A stretch of 64,000 bases of DNA, from NCBI RefSeq assembly GCF_932276165.1, contig NC_063998.1:10738501-10802500 (forward strand), read 5' to 3'. Below, in pieces: positions 12,312 to 22,920 of the stretch. How positions within the stretch are numbered: the stretch's first letter is position 1; the number at the start of each line of letters is the position of its first letter. This DNA is from Plutella xylostella. Taxonomy: Eukaryota; Arthropoda; Insecta; Lepidoptera; Plutellidae. Under the pieces are notes generated by a model that ran no database searches, had not been told where the DNA came from, and saw nothing but the letters and a program-made list of their open reading frames with translations. Both the position numbers and the translations under genes were made by a program.

Positions 12312-12419
12312 TCAGTGAATCGGACAGTAACCCTTCATAGCAGCGCCTGGCCCGGTGCACTTAGCGTTGAGGTCGCCCGAGATGCCTGAAGCCGCCAGTA
12401 TCTCATCTATGAAGGAGGT
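12312..12419 (-). CDS. Orphan terminal exon of a secreted, Cys-containing protein
   Basis: On the minus strand the acceptor TTTTACTGTACAG is followed by 35 codons and TGA (12314-12312). The peptide begins TSFIDEILAASGISGDLN, continues AKCTGPGAAMKGYC and ends PIH. Two Cys, Gly-rich, GC-rich relative to flanks and with no internal stop, it reads like a genuine C-terminal exon. I do not recognise the family. No convincing upstream exon was found nearby; a very short signal-peptide-like first exon lies 11.7 kb away at 24121-24104. The 3' UTR on this strand runs into a LINE remnant. Confidence 0.5.
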   Translation of the reverse strand, partial: TSFIDEILAASGISGDLNAKCTGPGAAMKGYCPIH

Positions 12420-14165
12420 CTGTACAGTAAAACATTAAAATCACATCAACTGTAGATACATCGCAGAGGAATAGTTGTCTCATTTCGGACCCGGATGAAA
12501 AGAGAGGAGTTTATTAAAGTTTGTGGCAGCCAGGTAGTTCCGAAGAGACCTAATCGCTTAAGGTATGCAGTTTTTATCTTATTTATAAACTGACATTCAT
12601 GGTCACATTTATGAGGACTTTTATTCTAAACTTGAACATTTTCAGAGTAAGTTATGCAATAAGTTTAGACGGCACCGAGTGGGCAGTTTTCGTAACTACA
12701 TATTTCACACTTTGATAGCTTCAAAAGTTATGTGGAAATATTCAATTACAAGATGACATGGTCTCAAACGGAGTCGCGTAGTTGCTGAAAGTTTCAGCGA
12801 GTCGGCAGCGGCGGCACTCAACTGTGAGGAGGATCATTTTGATACAAGTTTCTATTTAATTTTACAGTTTCATGAGACGTTTTAAGTTTTGATTAGAGAC
12901 AAGCTGTAAGTATTTCACTGCAAGGTTCACTTATTTGAGCATTTTATATTTTTTCAATGTAAGTATAGGCATAGACTAGAATATTATAACTGAGTATAGG
13001 TACATTTACGTTTGTTTTTTATATGCTTTTTGGGGTATTTGGGTCCTCTTTTTGGTTATATGGTTAAATTTTGGACATAAAACCATGGGTTTGGTATGAA
13101 GATCGCCACACTATCTGGGTCTATACACCATCTGCTTCCAGCCAGGGGTGTCCCACGCTCATTAATTCAACCGGATAATGTACAGACAGGGTATCCCTAA
13201 TTTTATGATACCTATTATATTTGAACTTATACTATTATTTTAACATGACTGTATTCATTGCCTATGTACTCAGTTGCTTGTACGTGTGCAACTGGAAACT
13301 AAATTGCTCCTCTCAACATACAATTATACTTTAGTAGTATACTTTTGTACTATACATAAGCAGTTACCAAACAATTGGAAACATTGTAAGAATGTGGCCA
13401 ATTCTCCAGGAATGTACAGTTGGTACCGCTATGCGCTTCCGCGGCGCAAATTTTACACATTTGTTTGTTGATCGTGCGCAATACAGAAACTAGGAATCTA
13501 TTTGCATCGTACAATGACAAAGGCTATTGCAATTGCAGCTCATTGAAAGATATAGGCCTTATTAAACTCCATACTCCTGTCCTAGACTTATCTAGTTTGG
13601 CCCAGTTACTTTCTTTTTGTCGGTCGAACTGACTGATAAAGAAAGTGGCGTCAACGGGAAAATAGGTTTACCACCTTTTCTTAAATTCCCCGTCGGTATT
13701 AGTTATTTTCGGTAACTTAAAGCACCTAGGTATTTTATGGATTGAAGTATTTTGTCACCATTTTGTTACATTTATCCAATATCAAACCACTCACGTCTAC
13801 TACCCTATCACAATGTTGATAAATGTTGCATTTTGCAAGAAAGGCGTCTGATCTGAATGCATGTCGCATAATTTTACAATACATTTCAGCTCTTATCAGG
13901 AGCCTCATTATGACATAGACTAGTCCATTATGCAAACGCACTAGAGCAATATTCTTTTAAATTATTCAGCGTAAACTGGTCGACCTAAAGTCGATCGTGT
14001 GAATCTGTGTGTTACACACATCCTGTGCAGGCTGGTGTGACACAAATAAACATTGTGTTGCCGAATGTAATGTAAAACTATTTCAAAGCAAGTTTCCGAA
14101 TATACTTTTATTACTTGTCTTGTCTCTTGGTGGGGTACTCTAGACCTCTCATAAATTCATATACA
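12420..14165. other. Non-coding stretch, probably intron
   Basis: No gene was recognised. A 25-base string at 12968-12992 (GGCATAGACTAGAATATTAT plus AACTG) recurs exactly at 47675-47699, so part of this stretch belongs to an unnamed dispersed repeat. Confidence 0.45.
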
Positions 14166-14349
14166 TGTGGGATGAAAATAAAACCGCAGGTGCACTTGAA
14201 CAATCGTTATTTTATTTATTTACACCCAAGATCGATAGAACAACATTTCGTGCTAAACGCCATTTTCGAAGAGAATAGGTATTTATAAAAGGAAACAGCA
14301 TAGACAATATACCTCTACTATGCAATACTCCTTGTCCCTACATCCTACA
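14166..14349 (-). repeat. 3' LTR of the TR-GAG element
   Basis: 184 bp, matching 15831-16014 base for base by eye. Contains on the plus strand GATGAAAATAAAACCGCAGG and an internal TATTTATAAAAGG that may contribute to the promoter on the other strand. Confidence 0.9.
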
Positions 14350-14627
14350 ACCCGGCCATCCTGCAGATAGTCTGCCCTCAGACTATGAAAAACATATTTA
14401 TAAAATCAAACAACATAAATCTACACTCTACTTTCAAAACAAACGTAAAAATAACAACATAACATTAAATTAACAATCAAAAACGAACTCAAATTTAACA
14501 ACCTTACTTCTTTTGAAATAAAAATGCCACCGTAATTAAAACACACTCATTCTTCGTCACACATTCGACATCATCATCATCATCATACAAATAAAAACTT
14601 AGGTATAAAAATCATGGCGTCACATAT

Positions 14628-15593
14628 TCAACGGAGTACATGGTAGTCTTTAGTCATTGCATCTTTCATTATCCTTCCTGAGAAAGTACCATTATCGTGT
14701 GCCCTTCTCGCAATTTCTTGCTCCATTGCTCTCATCACCATAAATCTCTTCTCGTATTCTGTGTAAGGTATTTTCTTCTTTATCCAATCATCTCGATACT
14801 GCATGTCCGTTTCTTCTAGTTGTCTTATGACATTGATTTCGCTAACCACCTTATTGTTACGAAATCTCCTTGTTGAGCCATCTTTCTTCTCAACACTAGC
14901 AACCTCGCCTGTATAATTCACCTTTTCAACTTCAATAATCTTTTCCTCATATAACTCATCATCTTCATCAACTTCATTCAACTCAATTGGTATCTCTATA
15001 GTTTCCAAAAGTTCCTCCTTTTTATTCTGTAAAATATGTTTATTTACAACTTTCGCCTGACGTTGACGTTGACATTTCTCGTTTTCGTTCTCCTTTGTCT
15101 TTATGGCTGTCACTTCTGTTTCCTTCGAATAATCATTCGCCTCGTCCATCCTGACTTCGAACATAATAGAGGTCTGCTTTGCCGACATCTTCGACTGACA
15201 TCTGTATCCGCTGCTCTGTCGCTGATCAGGTACCTGTTTTACCGACACATCAGCCGGTTGTTCGCCTCTCGTCTCCTCCTTAGCTGATGCTGCCATCTTC
15301 TTTTTACGGTCCGTCATCAGCTCGTGAATGTGCTTCGTATCAGCCTTGTCAGGAAATTCCTCCAGCAGTGCCCGCTGCAGTTCCTCAAAACTCTTGAATT
15401 TTTCCTCCGTGCGGAGCCACAGACCTGCCACACCAGTCAGAACACGTCGCGCTATCAGAAGTTTTTGTGGAGGTGTCCAGCCGGACACTTCTGCATTGTC
15501 GCTGAAGTCCTCCACCCACCTTGCCGCCGTGTACGCCGGGTCTGCTCCCGAGAAAGTCGGGATTGTCGCCGCCGTCATCATCATGTAATTCAT
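14628..15593 (-). CDS. gag: Gag-like capsid protein of an LTR retrotransposon
   Basis: A 321-residue ORF starting with ATG and filling most of the internal region. The N-terminal 90 residues look like a retrotransposon Gag capsid: FSGADPAYTAARWVEDF, then WTPPQKLLIARRVLTGVAGLWL, then FKSFEELQRALLEEFPDK, the pattern expected of Ty3/Gypsy-like Gag domains (target residues W, F, L at conserved spacings). The middle (about 95-230) is low complexity and rich in K, E and Q. The last 90 residues are charged (EYEKRFMVMRAMEQEIARR). No CCHC zinc knuckle is present; the only cysteines are two isolated ones. The frame is intact, with no stops. The presumed role is packaging of element RNA into particles; this is inferred from family and position. 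Mapping of the C-terminal part to any known domain failed by eye. Confidence 0.85.
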   Translation of the reverse strand: MNYMMMTAATIPTFSGADPAYTAARWVEDFSDNAEVSGWTPPQKLLIARRVLTGVAGLWLRTEEKFKSFEELQRALLEEFPDKADTKHIHELMTDRKKKMAASAKEETRGEQPADVSVKQVPDQRQSSGYRCQSKMSAKQTSIMFEVRMDEANDYSKETEVTAIKTKENENEKCQRQRQAKVVNKHILQNKKEELLETIEIPIELNEVDEDDELYEEKIIEVEKVNYTGEVASVEKKDGSTRRFRNNKVVSEINVIRQLEETDMQYRDDWIKKKIPYTEYEKRFMVMRAMEQEIARRAHDNGTFSGRIMKDAMTKDYHVLR

Positions 15594-15807
15594 TTTTCAC
15601 CTTCACCGTATTAATAATCCGTATAAATCATTATCACCTTCAACTTTTATACAATATACACCTTTAATTTTTCCACCTTAATTATATTTCAATATGCCGC
15701 CATGCCGCCATCTTTGCCGTGTGCGAACTCCTTCACGCAACACGACCCCTTATTTACAACTATTTACACCTTTTGTACACCATCTTCAGCACCTTTGGCT
15801 TATTCTC

Positions 15808-15825
15808 ATCCCGGACGAGCCCCCA
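15808..15825 (-). promoter_or_regulatory. Primer binding site complementary to tRNA-Pro
   Basis: 18 bases TGGGGGCTCGTCCGGGAT on the minus strand, 5 bases inside the 5' LTR. It is the sequence used by Pro-primed retroelements. It sets the element's orientation and separates LTR from internal region. Confidence 0.85.
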
Positions 15826-15830
15826 AAAGT

Positions 15831-16014
15831 TGTGGGATGAAAATAAAACCGCAGGTGCACTTGAACAATCGTTATTTTATTTATTTACACCCAAGATCGA
15901 TAGAACAACATTTCGTGCTAAACGCCATTTTCGAAGAGAATAGGTATTTATAAAAGGAAACAGCATAGACAATATACCTCTACTATGCAATACTCCTTGT
16001 CCCTACATCCTACA
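15831..16014 (-). repeat. 5' LTR of the TR-GAG element
   Basis: 184 bp, matching the other LTR. In element orientation it starts TGTAGGATGTAGGGACAAGG and ends CATCCCACA. Confidence 0.9.
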
Positions 16015-18204
16015 TACATGTATAGGCAACTCACAATAAAAATACTTCTATGTTAACATTATTTTATCTGAAGATTTATTAGTGTATTGTTGACGTTAAT
16101 AAACCGGTATAGTAAGCCGAAACGGGATGACTCAAGAGATTATTTTGAAAAAAACATTTATTTTCTTCTACAACTTTTGGAAAATTGTTAGTCACTTAAC
16201 TTCATAGGTACAATTGAAAATTGAATAATTTTTTGAGCGAGCTTGCAAGTCATCTCCTGACTGCCTCTTCGGAGATTAAGTCTAGAGCAGACTAATATAT
16301 AAGTATATTATATTTACTATACTACACTAGGTAAGTAACTATACACCAAGTTATTGAGGAATAAGAAACGATCTCGAGACCGATGGTACCGCAGTCGATC
16401 CCAGCAATATTCGAGTCTCGATAGTTACAATAAAAGTTACCAAGTTACGTGCACGTATGAGATCATGAACTGGTCAATAAAATCATACTCCAATTGCGCA
16501 ATGTCATCGCTTACAAGTGGCTAGTGATCTTACGGATCCAAATAACTTATAAGGATGCCCTCCGGCTACATGGGGTGACGACTTGCAAAAGGTGGCTGGT
16601 AATGATTGGATGCGGAAAGCTATAGATCGCATCCAGTGGCGTTCTTTGGGAGAGGCCTACACGTCTACCAGTGGACTGCTAAGGGCTTCTCATTATTTCT
16701 GAGTACTATGAGTAATATTATCGATTATTTTCCGTGAGTACGTAATTAATTAGCTTCTTAGCTCAAGTATCGTCCTGGTGAAACGGTTACTGTTTCCATT
16801 TCGTACTTTACATTTCGGCTTTGACTTGCCTAGCGAGGCCGATGGCTGATCTACCTACATACTATTGCCCTACACCATTGGTAGCTTCACGATCAATGGC
16901 TATTATATCGATGTAAATCAAGATACAAGACCAACAACCGACATATTGGATGGCATATTGTTGTTGCGAAAGAGTGGACCTTTCAATCTTCGTGACATAA
17001 ATGACGAGATCTATAAATATCAAACAAGTCGTGCCTGTAATTATTGTATCTATTGGCGAAACTGGATTTCTTTCTATTATAATTTTGGCTGCTAATATGT
17101 AGATGTTGGAGAAAGCGGAGGTATTCAAAGAGTTGGTGACATCCTGTCTGGTGTTACGAGTACATCTTCTGTCAGTCTTGTGGGATATCTATCAATAGTC
17201 AGTTCTGATTATTATTCGTATACTTTTTTGGTATTTTAATGGTGGTAGATGAGGGCTATTCTAGAAAGAATATCTTAGGTAGGAGGTGCCCCTTGCGTAC
17301 GTTGCCAACATAGTTTAGTTACTTGTGTTAAAATTATTTACCTACCTAGGTAATTTAATTATATTTAATTTATGATCGGTTAGTGTCAAAAATTAGAGCA
17401 ACTTTCACTCGTCAGCAGTACTAGCCTAGTGCTCGTAAATCAGTACATTTATAATTTTATTTCCTCGCACTTCTCACGCCCACTCCACATGACTCGTTGC
17501 TAATATTTTAGTAAATTGGCACATTGCGTAAGTAATTTATCACATGGACCAGTATTCCTAGTAGTCAACTGTCGACAACGACTTAAAACGATTTATTTTT
17601 AAGGCCCGTATTTTCAAATTAATTTCAAATCAATCATCATCATCATTTCATTATCGTCTATAATTTTTTGGTTTAAGTACTTATTTTATAGTAGCCTGAT
17701 TACCTATTAAGTAGTTTAAGGTATAATGACGTCAAATCATCCTGTAGATAAATGCCGTAGCACCCTGTATAATCGCGTGACGTCGTTGCGGGGCCTATAT
17801 CCATTAATGAATGCTCGCGATAATTGCTCGCTACATGTGATAGTGGTGATTTATACCGACATCTGAATTTATGACAATAATACAATCCAATACGAGATAA
17901 TAGATATCGATTAAGTAATCGTTATTGTCGCACAGTGCGACACGGGTCGGAGGTTTCATTGGCTAATAGCGGCTGCCTAGAATCTATGCTACTAACACAC
18001 TTCATCATCTGACCCATCATGTCCGCACTGCTGGGACACAGGACTCCTTCCATTGAAGGAAGAGTTAAGGCCTAGTCCACCACGCTGGCCTACTAACACA
18101 CTAGCGAGCAATTAAAAAGTTCCACCTGTCATTGCTCGTGAATGTATAAAACAAAATACGTTTCGTACTCGTAATTGGCCGATTTCTTTTTATGCAGTGA
18201 TGGC
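16015..18204. other. Repeat-bearing non-coding stretch
   Basis: Apart from the RTE remnant at 16555-16690, it holds at about 17995-18085 the lepidopteran RTE 3' phrase (CCGCACTGCTGGGACACAGG ... AAGGCCTAGTCCACCACGC) and an internally deleted hairpin element at 18096-18146 (AGCGAGCAATTAAAAAGTTC ... CATTGCTCGTGAATGTA). A 76-codon open frame at 16865-17095 has no coding signature that I can recognise. Confidence 0.5.
16555..16690 (+). pseudogene. RTE-type LINE reverse transcriptase C-terminal remnant
   Basis: Translates to DDLQKVAGNDWMRKAI then DRIQWRSLGEAYTSTSG, matching the C-terminal end of lepidopteran RTE reverse transcriptases (consensus of the type DDL.KVAG..WMR.A.DR..WRSLGEAY). Upstream coding sequence is missing. 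Confidence 0.8.
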
Positions 18205-18547
18205 CAGGGGCGTATTTAAAGATTGCGCGCCCTGGGCTCCTGTAGTTTTCCGCCCCGTCAAGGAATGAACGATAACCTACCGACCTACATATGTATAAGA
18301 ACATTGTGGTGATAGATTTGCATAGATAATTATATCTTCCGAACAAAAAAAAAGAATTTTCTGGATTGTACCCGTCTACATCCAGAAAAATATTTTTAGA
18401 TAGTTTAGAAATAAACTTGTGCAGGGCGACTGAGTAAAGCATATTTTTTTTAGATTTCCTTCAAAAAATTACGGAGGCGGAAAAAAAATAGTCTATTCCA
18501 CCGGTTCAGAAAAGAACATACGCCAGCCGGCCTCATACTTAAAAAAT

Positions 18548-19790
18548 CCAGCACTGCTCGTAACCAAAATACCTCGGAGTGACCCTGGATAGATCCCTCA
18601 CGCACAAAACCACTGCCAAAACACCAAGAAGAGAGTCAGCTCCCGAAACAACGGCTTACGTCTACCAACTGGGGCGCCTCTCCACAAGTTCTACGAACAA
18701 GTAGCCTAGCACTCTGCTTCTCAGCTGCTGAATTTGCCTGCCCCATATGGGCAAGATTCGCATTCCTCAGAGCCTGAAGACAAAAGTCTTCAACCAGAGC
18801 GTCCTGCCAGTGATGACGTATGGTGCAGAGACGTGGACACTGACGGTAGGACTGGTCCACCGATTTAAAGACGCTCAGCGTGCTATGGAGAGAGCTATGC
18901 TTGGGGTTTCTCTGATGGATCGTATCAGAAATGAGGTTATCCGCCGTCAGAGGACTAGGTTACATACATAGCTGTCAAAATATGCAAGCTGAAGTGGCAG
19001 TGGGCTGGTCATATCTGCCGAAGAACCGATAACCGTTGGGGTAGACGAGTTCTCGAGTGGAGACCACGAACAGGTAAACGCAGCGTGGGACGCCCTCCTG
19101 CCCGCTGGACTGACGACCTTAGGCGGGTAGAGCCGGTAGTGGTTGGATGAGGAAGGCCGAGTACCGAGTGTTGTGGCACTCCTTGTGAGAGGCCTATGTC
19201 CAGCAGTGGATGATTATTGGCTGATGATGATGATGATGATAATATGGGCAAGATCCGCGCATGCTAGAGAAGTAGATTTTGCTCATAACGACACTGTTCG
19301 TATAGTTACGGGATGTATGCCTCAAACCGACACCGCTCTACAAAGTCTACTCTCTGGCTGGGATAGCACCACCTAGCATACGGCGAAAAGTGGCATGTTC
19401 TGTTGAGAAATCCAAACAAGAGTGCTACTCTAGACATCCACTTTACTCACATACTGCCGCACCTTCCCGCCTTAAGAGCCGCAAAGCGTTTCTAATAAGT
19501 AAGGTGTCCTTAACGGATGAAAACCCACAAAACGCAAGGCTAAGGCTCTGGGAGGAAAACAGCCCCAGGATCCTTTCCTACCTCTTGAGGACAAACTTGC
19601 TCCCGGTAACAGTCTCCCCTAGCACATTTGGAAGACTCTAAATCGGTTGCGAGCAGAGCTGTGATACCGCCCCCCTGACTATGGAGCATTTAGTCTCCTG
19701 TCCCCTGTGCCCTTCCACCTGCACTCGGGAAGACTTACTCCAGGCCAACCACAATGCTGTCAAAGTTGCTTCTTTTTTTCTGACACGAAA
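18548..19790 (+). pseudogene. Jockey-type LINE reverse transcriptase fragment, split by an insertion
   Basis: The left part (18548-18757) reads KYLGVTLDRSLTHKT, a hallmark Jockey RT phrase, then degenerates. The right part (19242-19790) resumes with VRIVTGCMPQTD and ends with LNRLRAELCDTAPPLTMEHL then VSCPLCPST, the usual Jockey C-terminal Cys/His region. Stops and frameshifts make it non-functional. Confidence 0.8.
18758..19241 (+). mobile_element. 5'-truncated RTE LINE inserted in the Jockey fragment
   Basis: Encodes PVMTYGAETWTLTV, then RAMERAMLGVSLMDRIRNEV, then KLKWQWAGHI-like residues and VGRPPARWTDDLRRV, typical of lepidopteran RTE reverse transcriptases, and ends in a GATGAT tail. 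Exact 13-bp target duplications ATATGGGCAAGAT flank it (18745-18757 and 19242-19254). Internal stops are present. Confidence 0.88.
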
Positions 19791-20214
19791 GAAGAAGTGT
19801 AGAGTACCTAACGACCTACATAAATGTATAAGAACATTGTGGTGATAGATTTGCATAGATATAATGATAGGTTCCGAATAAAAAAAAGATCTTTCTGGAT
19901 AGACGAGTAGGTACATTTTAGAATGTTTAGATATAAATTTGTGCATGCCGTACTGAGTGAGGCAAAAAAATAATCTTTAGATTTCCTTGAACAAATGCCG
20001 GCTTTCATACTTTAAATCATATTTCTTAAGACATAATGAAATTAACATGTGAAAAGATGGCTCAGGACCGTTCTAGGCGTAGGTACGTCCTAAAATATTT
20101 TTATAGACTTTTTTAATCCTCCAACCTAAATTCCAAGGGCGGCCTACCGGCCGCCCTTCGCCGCCTGCCGCCCCGGGCTGTAGCCCTTTTAGCCCTAGGG
20201 TAAATACGCCCCTG

Positions 20215-20420
20215 GTGATGGCATCTTGTAGGTAGTCATGATATCTAATATTCTCACAACTGTAATCCCCGAAGGGGTAGTCAGAGGCTTTTCGCTGTAC
20301 ATTTGTACTCACGTGATAGGTCGCGAGCCGTATCCCCGTTTTTGAATGAGTACAATGCACTCAAGTTGTCGGATATGTGGGCTACCCGACTGTCAGATGT
20401 TTTCAAGCTGCCCGAAGGCC
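20215..20420. repeat. Dispersed lepidopteran repeat fragment
   Basis: Contains CCCCGAAGGGGTAGTCAGAG, ACTCACGTGATAGGTCGCGA and GGGCTACCCGACTG, phrases that recur widely in moth genomes as parts of an old repeat. The hAT-like element inserted at its left edge. Class uncertain. Confidence 0.5.
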
Positions 20421-21998
20421 TCTGATATATTATAATGTAGGTATACTAACCTACATAATCACAAAGTATTAAAACATTCGCAATTTTGTAAACAGTTTCG
20501 ATTAAGTAGTAGGTAATTTTATTTGGCCAAGTTACAACAACGTTATATTGCGGTTTTAATCAAAATTTTCAATATTACTGTTAAAGATAGGCTAGCAAGC
20601 TAGTTCTTCTGACATAGTTATATATTATCTTCACAAAGCCAGGAGTACTATTTTGTAGCCAGAAGTAACCTCTGTATTTTACAAACCCTACACTGGACTA
20701 TATAAAATACCTAGGTGTTTAATACTAGTGCTGTAAAATATTTTTATACTTAAATTAAATTAAAATTGTTTAAGACTCTGTAGAGTTTTTTAACAGCTGT
20801 TCATAATAAAATTACAAACTCCCTTCCTAGCTAGACCATCGAGCAACGCCCTTATTCATAGTCGTCTCCTCGTTAGTAAACATTATAATAAGTAAACTTA
20901 CCTATTTTTAAAAATTATTTTAATTAAATTCGTTCCATAGTTTTCTATCCAAGATTAGTTAATAATATTTATGTGCCCTTTCTTGACTTAGTTTTGTATG
21001 GGTGAATACTGTGAATAGTTAGTTTTTCTTCCTCAACTTGTTTGCTACCCACCTACGCAGTGTGCTAGTTCTGCCAATTATTATACCGCATACATTTTTT
21101 TATAATCTGATCATCAATACATAGGTAATTCGTTGAATTCATCCCGCGGACGCAGCATGTCTATGAATACGGCTGTGGCATGTAAAACTTGTTGATGGCT
21201 TCGTAACACGTAAAAACTCAACCTTTTATAGGAAAATGTTTATGTACACGGAGATAACAAAAAAACTAACTACAAACATGTTAAAAGCATAACATTTTTT
21301 TATAACAAAAATGTACATAACATTATAAAGTAAGTACTCTTATATTTATTTTATAAATCCTCGGCATTCCTTTCCCTGGTAGCGTCTAGGCTCTACTTAT
21401 AAAATAGCAAGTTTCCTCGCGATGTTTTCCTTCACTGTAATTGCATTGCACACGCGGCGTAATTGTGTTCCGTGATAGGACGCTCGCACCCGCGCCGGGA
21501 TTAGAACCCGCAACCACTCCCGGGAGAGCGAGGGTTTTATCCAAGAAAAATAAGACTGATCCATCTCACATCACATCGATGCACTTTTACTTACAACTGT
21601 AGATGTAATTCTATAGGTACCTAATACTGAAGCTGCTGTCGAATAGACCAACTGCAGTTTGCATAATAATTTATGCAAAATAAAACTCTGAGTGAATTAA
21701 TCTGCGTAATTCCAATCAGGAAATAGCTTTTCCTCTGCCGCTAACTCTCTGCGAAAAAACCGGTGACTTTGACTCACTTTGACTGTGTTTTGAAGTAAAA
21801 CTTTAGTTGAAAATTGTGTGTACCTTGTTGACTCGCACGAGTATAAAGTTTATACTCGTTTATACTATAAACGAACCACTACAAACTGTTTCCTGCATTT
21901 ATCGGCTTTAAAAAGTTTCACCCACCGTTGTTTTGCGTTCAACCATCGATAGCAATAAATCAAGGAGCGTAATTTAACAAAATAATTAATTGTATAGT
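20421..21998. other. Non-coding stretch with a SINE-like segment
   Basis: At about 21361-21545 there is a minus-strand tRNA-related repeat: GCGGGTTCTAATCCCGG (B-box-like), then CGAGCGTCCTATCACGGA, then GTGAAGGAAAACATCGCGAG, a combination common in moth SINEs. The rest is AT-rich, with no gene seen. Confidence 0.5.
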
Positions 21999-22175
21999 TT
22001 ATTTTTCATTGCTGGCTGGCGTCGGCAGCGGCGTCCCCGGGCCGTCAATTAGCGGCGATGTATTGCGCTGTCTGATCACCTTCGATAAACTATACCACAT
22101 TATTAAAAGCCCTGTTAAAAGTAATGATAATAAACACATGAAAAAACGTAACCCAATCCATAACAGCTCAGCCAT
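21999..22175 (-). CDS. Candidate 58-residue single-pass membrane microprotein
   Basis: From ATG at 22175-22173 the frame runs MAELLWIGLRFFMCLLSLLL, TGLLIMWYSLSK, then a hydrophilic tail RQRNTSPLIDGPGTPLPTPA ending SNEK and TAA. About 25 hydrophobic residues (4-30) would span a membrane, followed by a basic cluster and a Pro-rich tail. The GC-rich tail sits in AT-rich flanks, which favours real coding. The stop codon lies inside AATAAA (GAAAAATAAAC), so the polyadenylation signal overlaps the end of the frame; a standard 3' end would be very close. The start context is weak. It could instead be the last exon of a larger minus-strand gene. The family is not recognised. Confidence 0.35.
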   Translation of the reverse strand: MAELLWIGLRFFMCLLSLLLTGLLIMWYSLSKVIRQRNTSPLIDGPGTPLPTPASNEK

Positions 22176-22840
22176 TAATAAGCTCAAAGGAGGCAGAAGG
22201 CCAATCTACATAAAATTATTTGCGAATCAAACTGTCGTTCAAAATTAAAATAATTCACATTTTATTATGAAAATAATTTGTGGCACTTTTTATAAAGCGT
22301 GACGTCAATTCGAGAGCTACTCGTATAACCATTTCGTTGGGTTCTCGAGGGGAGATCATGAACTGTAGGTAGGTATACATCCTACATAGCTTGGTGAACC
22401 TCCAGATGGAGCTGAGTCGCCTGTCTGGTGAAGGCTGGTTGAGGACAGATTCCATTCAGTTCGACCTAAGATATGTAGTAGCCGCTAGATGCTGGTTGAG
22501 AAAGGGCGACGACAGAGTAGTGGGCCGTGGAAGCATCCTATGATCAGCAATATGGTAAGTACCTACACTGCCTGCTGATGGTGTTTCCTCTGCCGTTTTT
22601 TACTACAACCTATTATGCATGTAGGTAATTGTTGATAATGATAATAAACTGAAATGAGCTGCATCCGAATTCCAAGTGCATAATTGAATAAGGAAACACA
22701 TTGCTGCTATTAAAATATTATAATTGTCTAAGTACAGGAATAAATTATTAATCTCTAACAATAAGTATATTAAACATTATCCTTGAATTGCTTCAAAATG
22801 AAAGTTTATCTTATACAGTCATGGTATTAAAGGACACTAA

Positions 22841-22920
22841 TACACTCGCGAGCAATGAAAAAGTTCCACCACTAGGTAAGCTCCAATGCCACTGGAACTT
22901 TTTCATTGGTCGCAAGTGTA
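22841..22920. mobile_element. Hairpin MITE, TACACTCGCGAGC family
   Basis: 80 bp with arms TACACTCGCGAGCAATGAAA / TTTTTCATTGGTCGCAAGTGTA and flanking TA. Close relative of the copy at 11430-11517. Confidence 0.75.

Larger units (their letters stand above)
14166..16014 (-). mobile_element. Complete short LTR retrotransposon encoding only Gag (TR-GAG type)
   Basis: The element lies on the minus strand. Two 184-bp LTRs (14166-14349 and 15831-16014) appear identical by eye and have TG...CA ends in this orientation. TACA flanks both sides (14162-14165 and 16015-16018), consistent with a 4-bp target duplication, or 5 bp (TACAT) if one terminal base is given to the target. Next to the 5' LTR (15825-15808) is TGGGGGCTCGTCCGGGAT, complementary to the 3' end of tRNA-Pro and positioned as a primer binding site. 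The internal region holds a single long ORF (14628-15593) and no protease, reverse transcriptase or integrase. This matches the structure described for TR-GAG non-autonomous LTR elements. LTR identity implies a recent insertion. Mobility would need enzymes from a related full-length element. Confidence 0.92.
18205..20214. mobile_element. hAT-like non-autonomous element with nested LINE insertions
   Basis: Perfect 14-bp terminal inverted repeats CAGGGGCGTATTTA (18205-18218 and its complement 20201-20214) are flanked by an exact 8-bp duplication GTGATGGC (18197-18204 and 20215-20222), the length expected of hAT transposition. No transposase is present. Inside are two related direct-repeat segments (18276-18547 and about 19804-20022) flanking a Jockey LINE fragment, which is itself interrupted by an RTE fragment. 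Total length is 2010 bp. Confidence 0.88.

Noticed and set aside
18747..18971. Independent gene encoding MGKIRIPQSLKTKV...
   Set aside because: The first residues come from the Jockey target duplication and the rest from the RTE fragment; it is a chance fusion at an insertion boundary.
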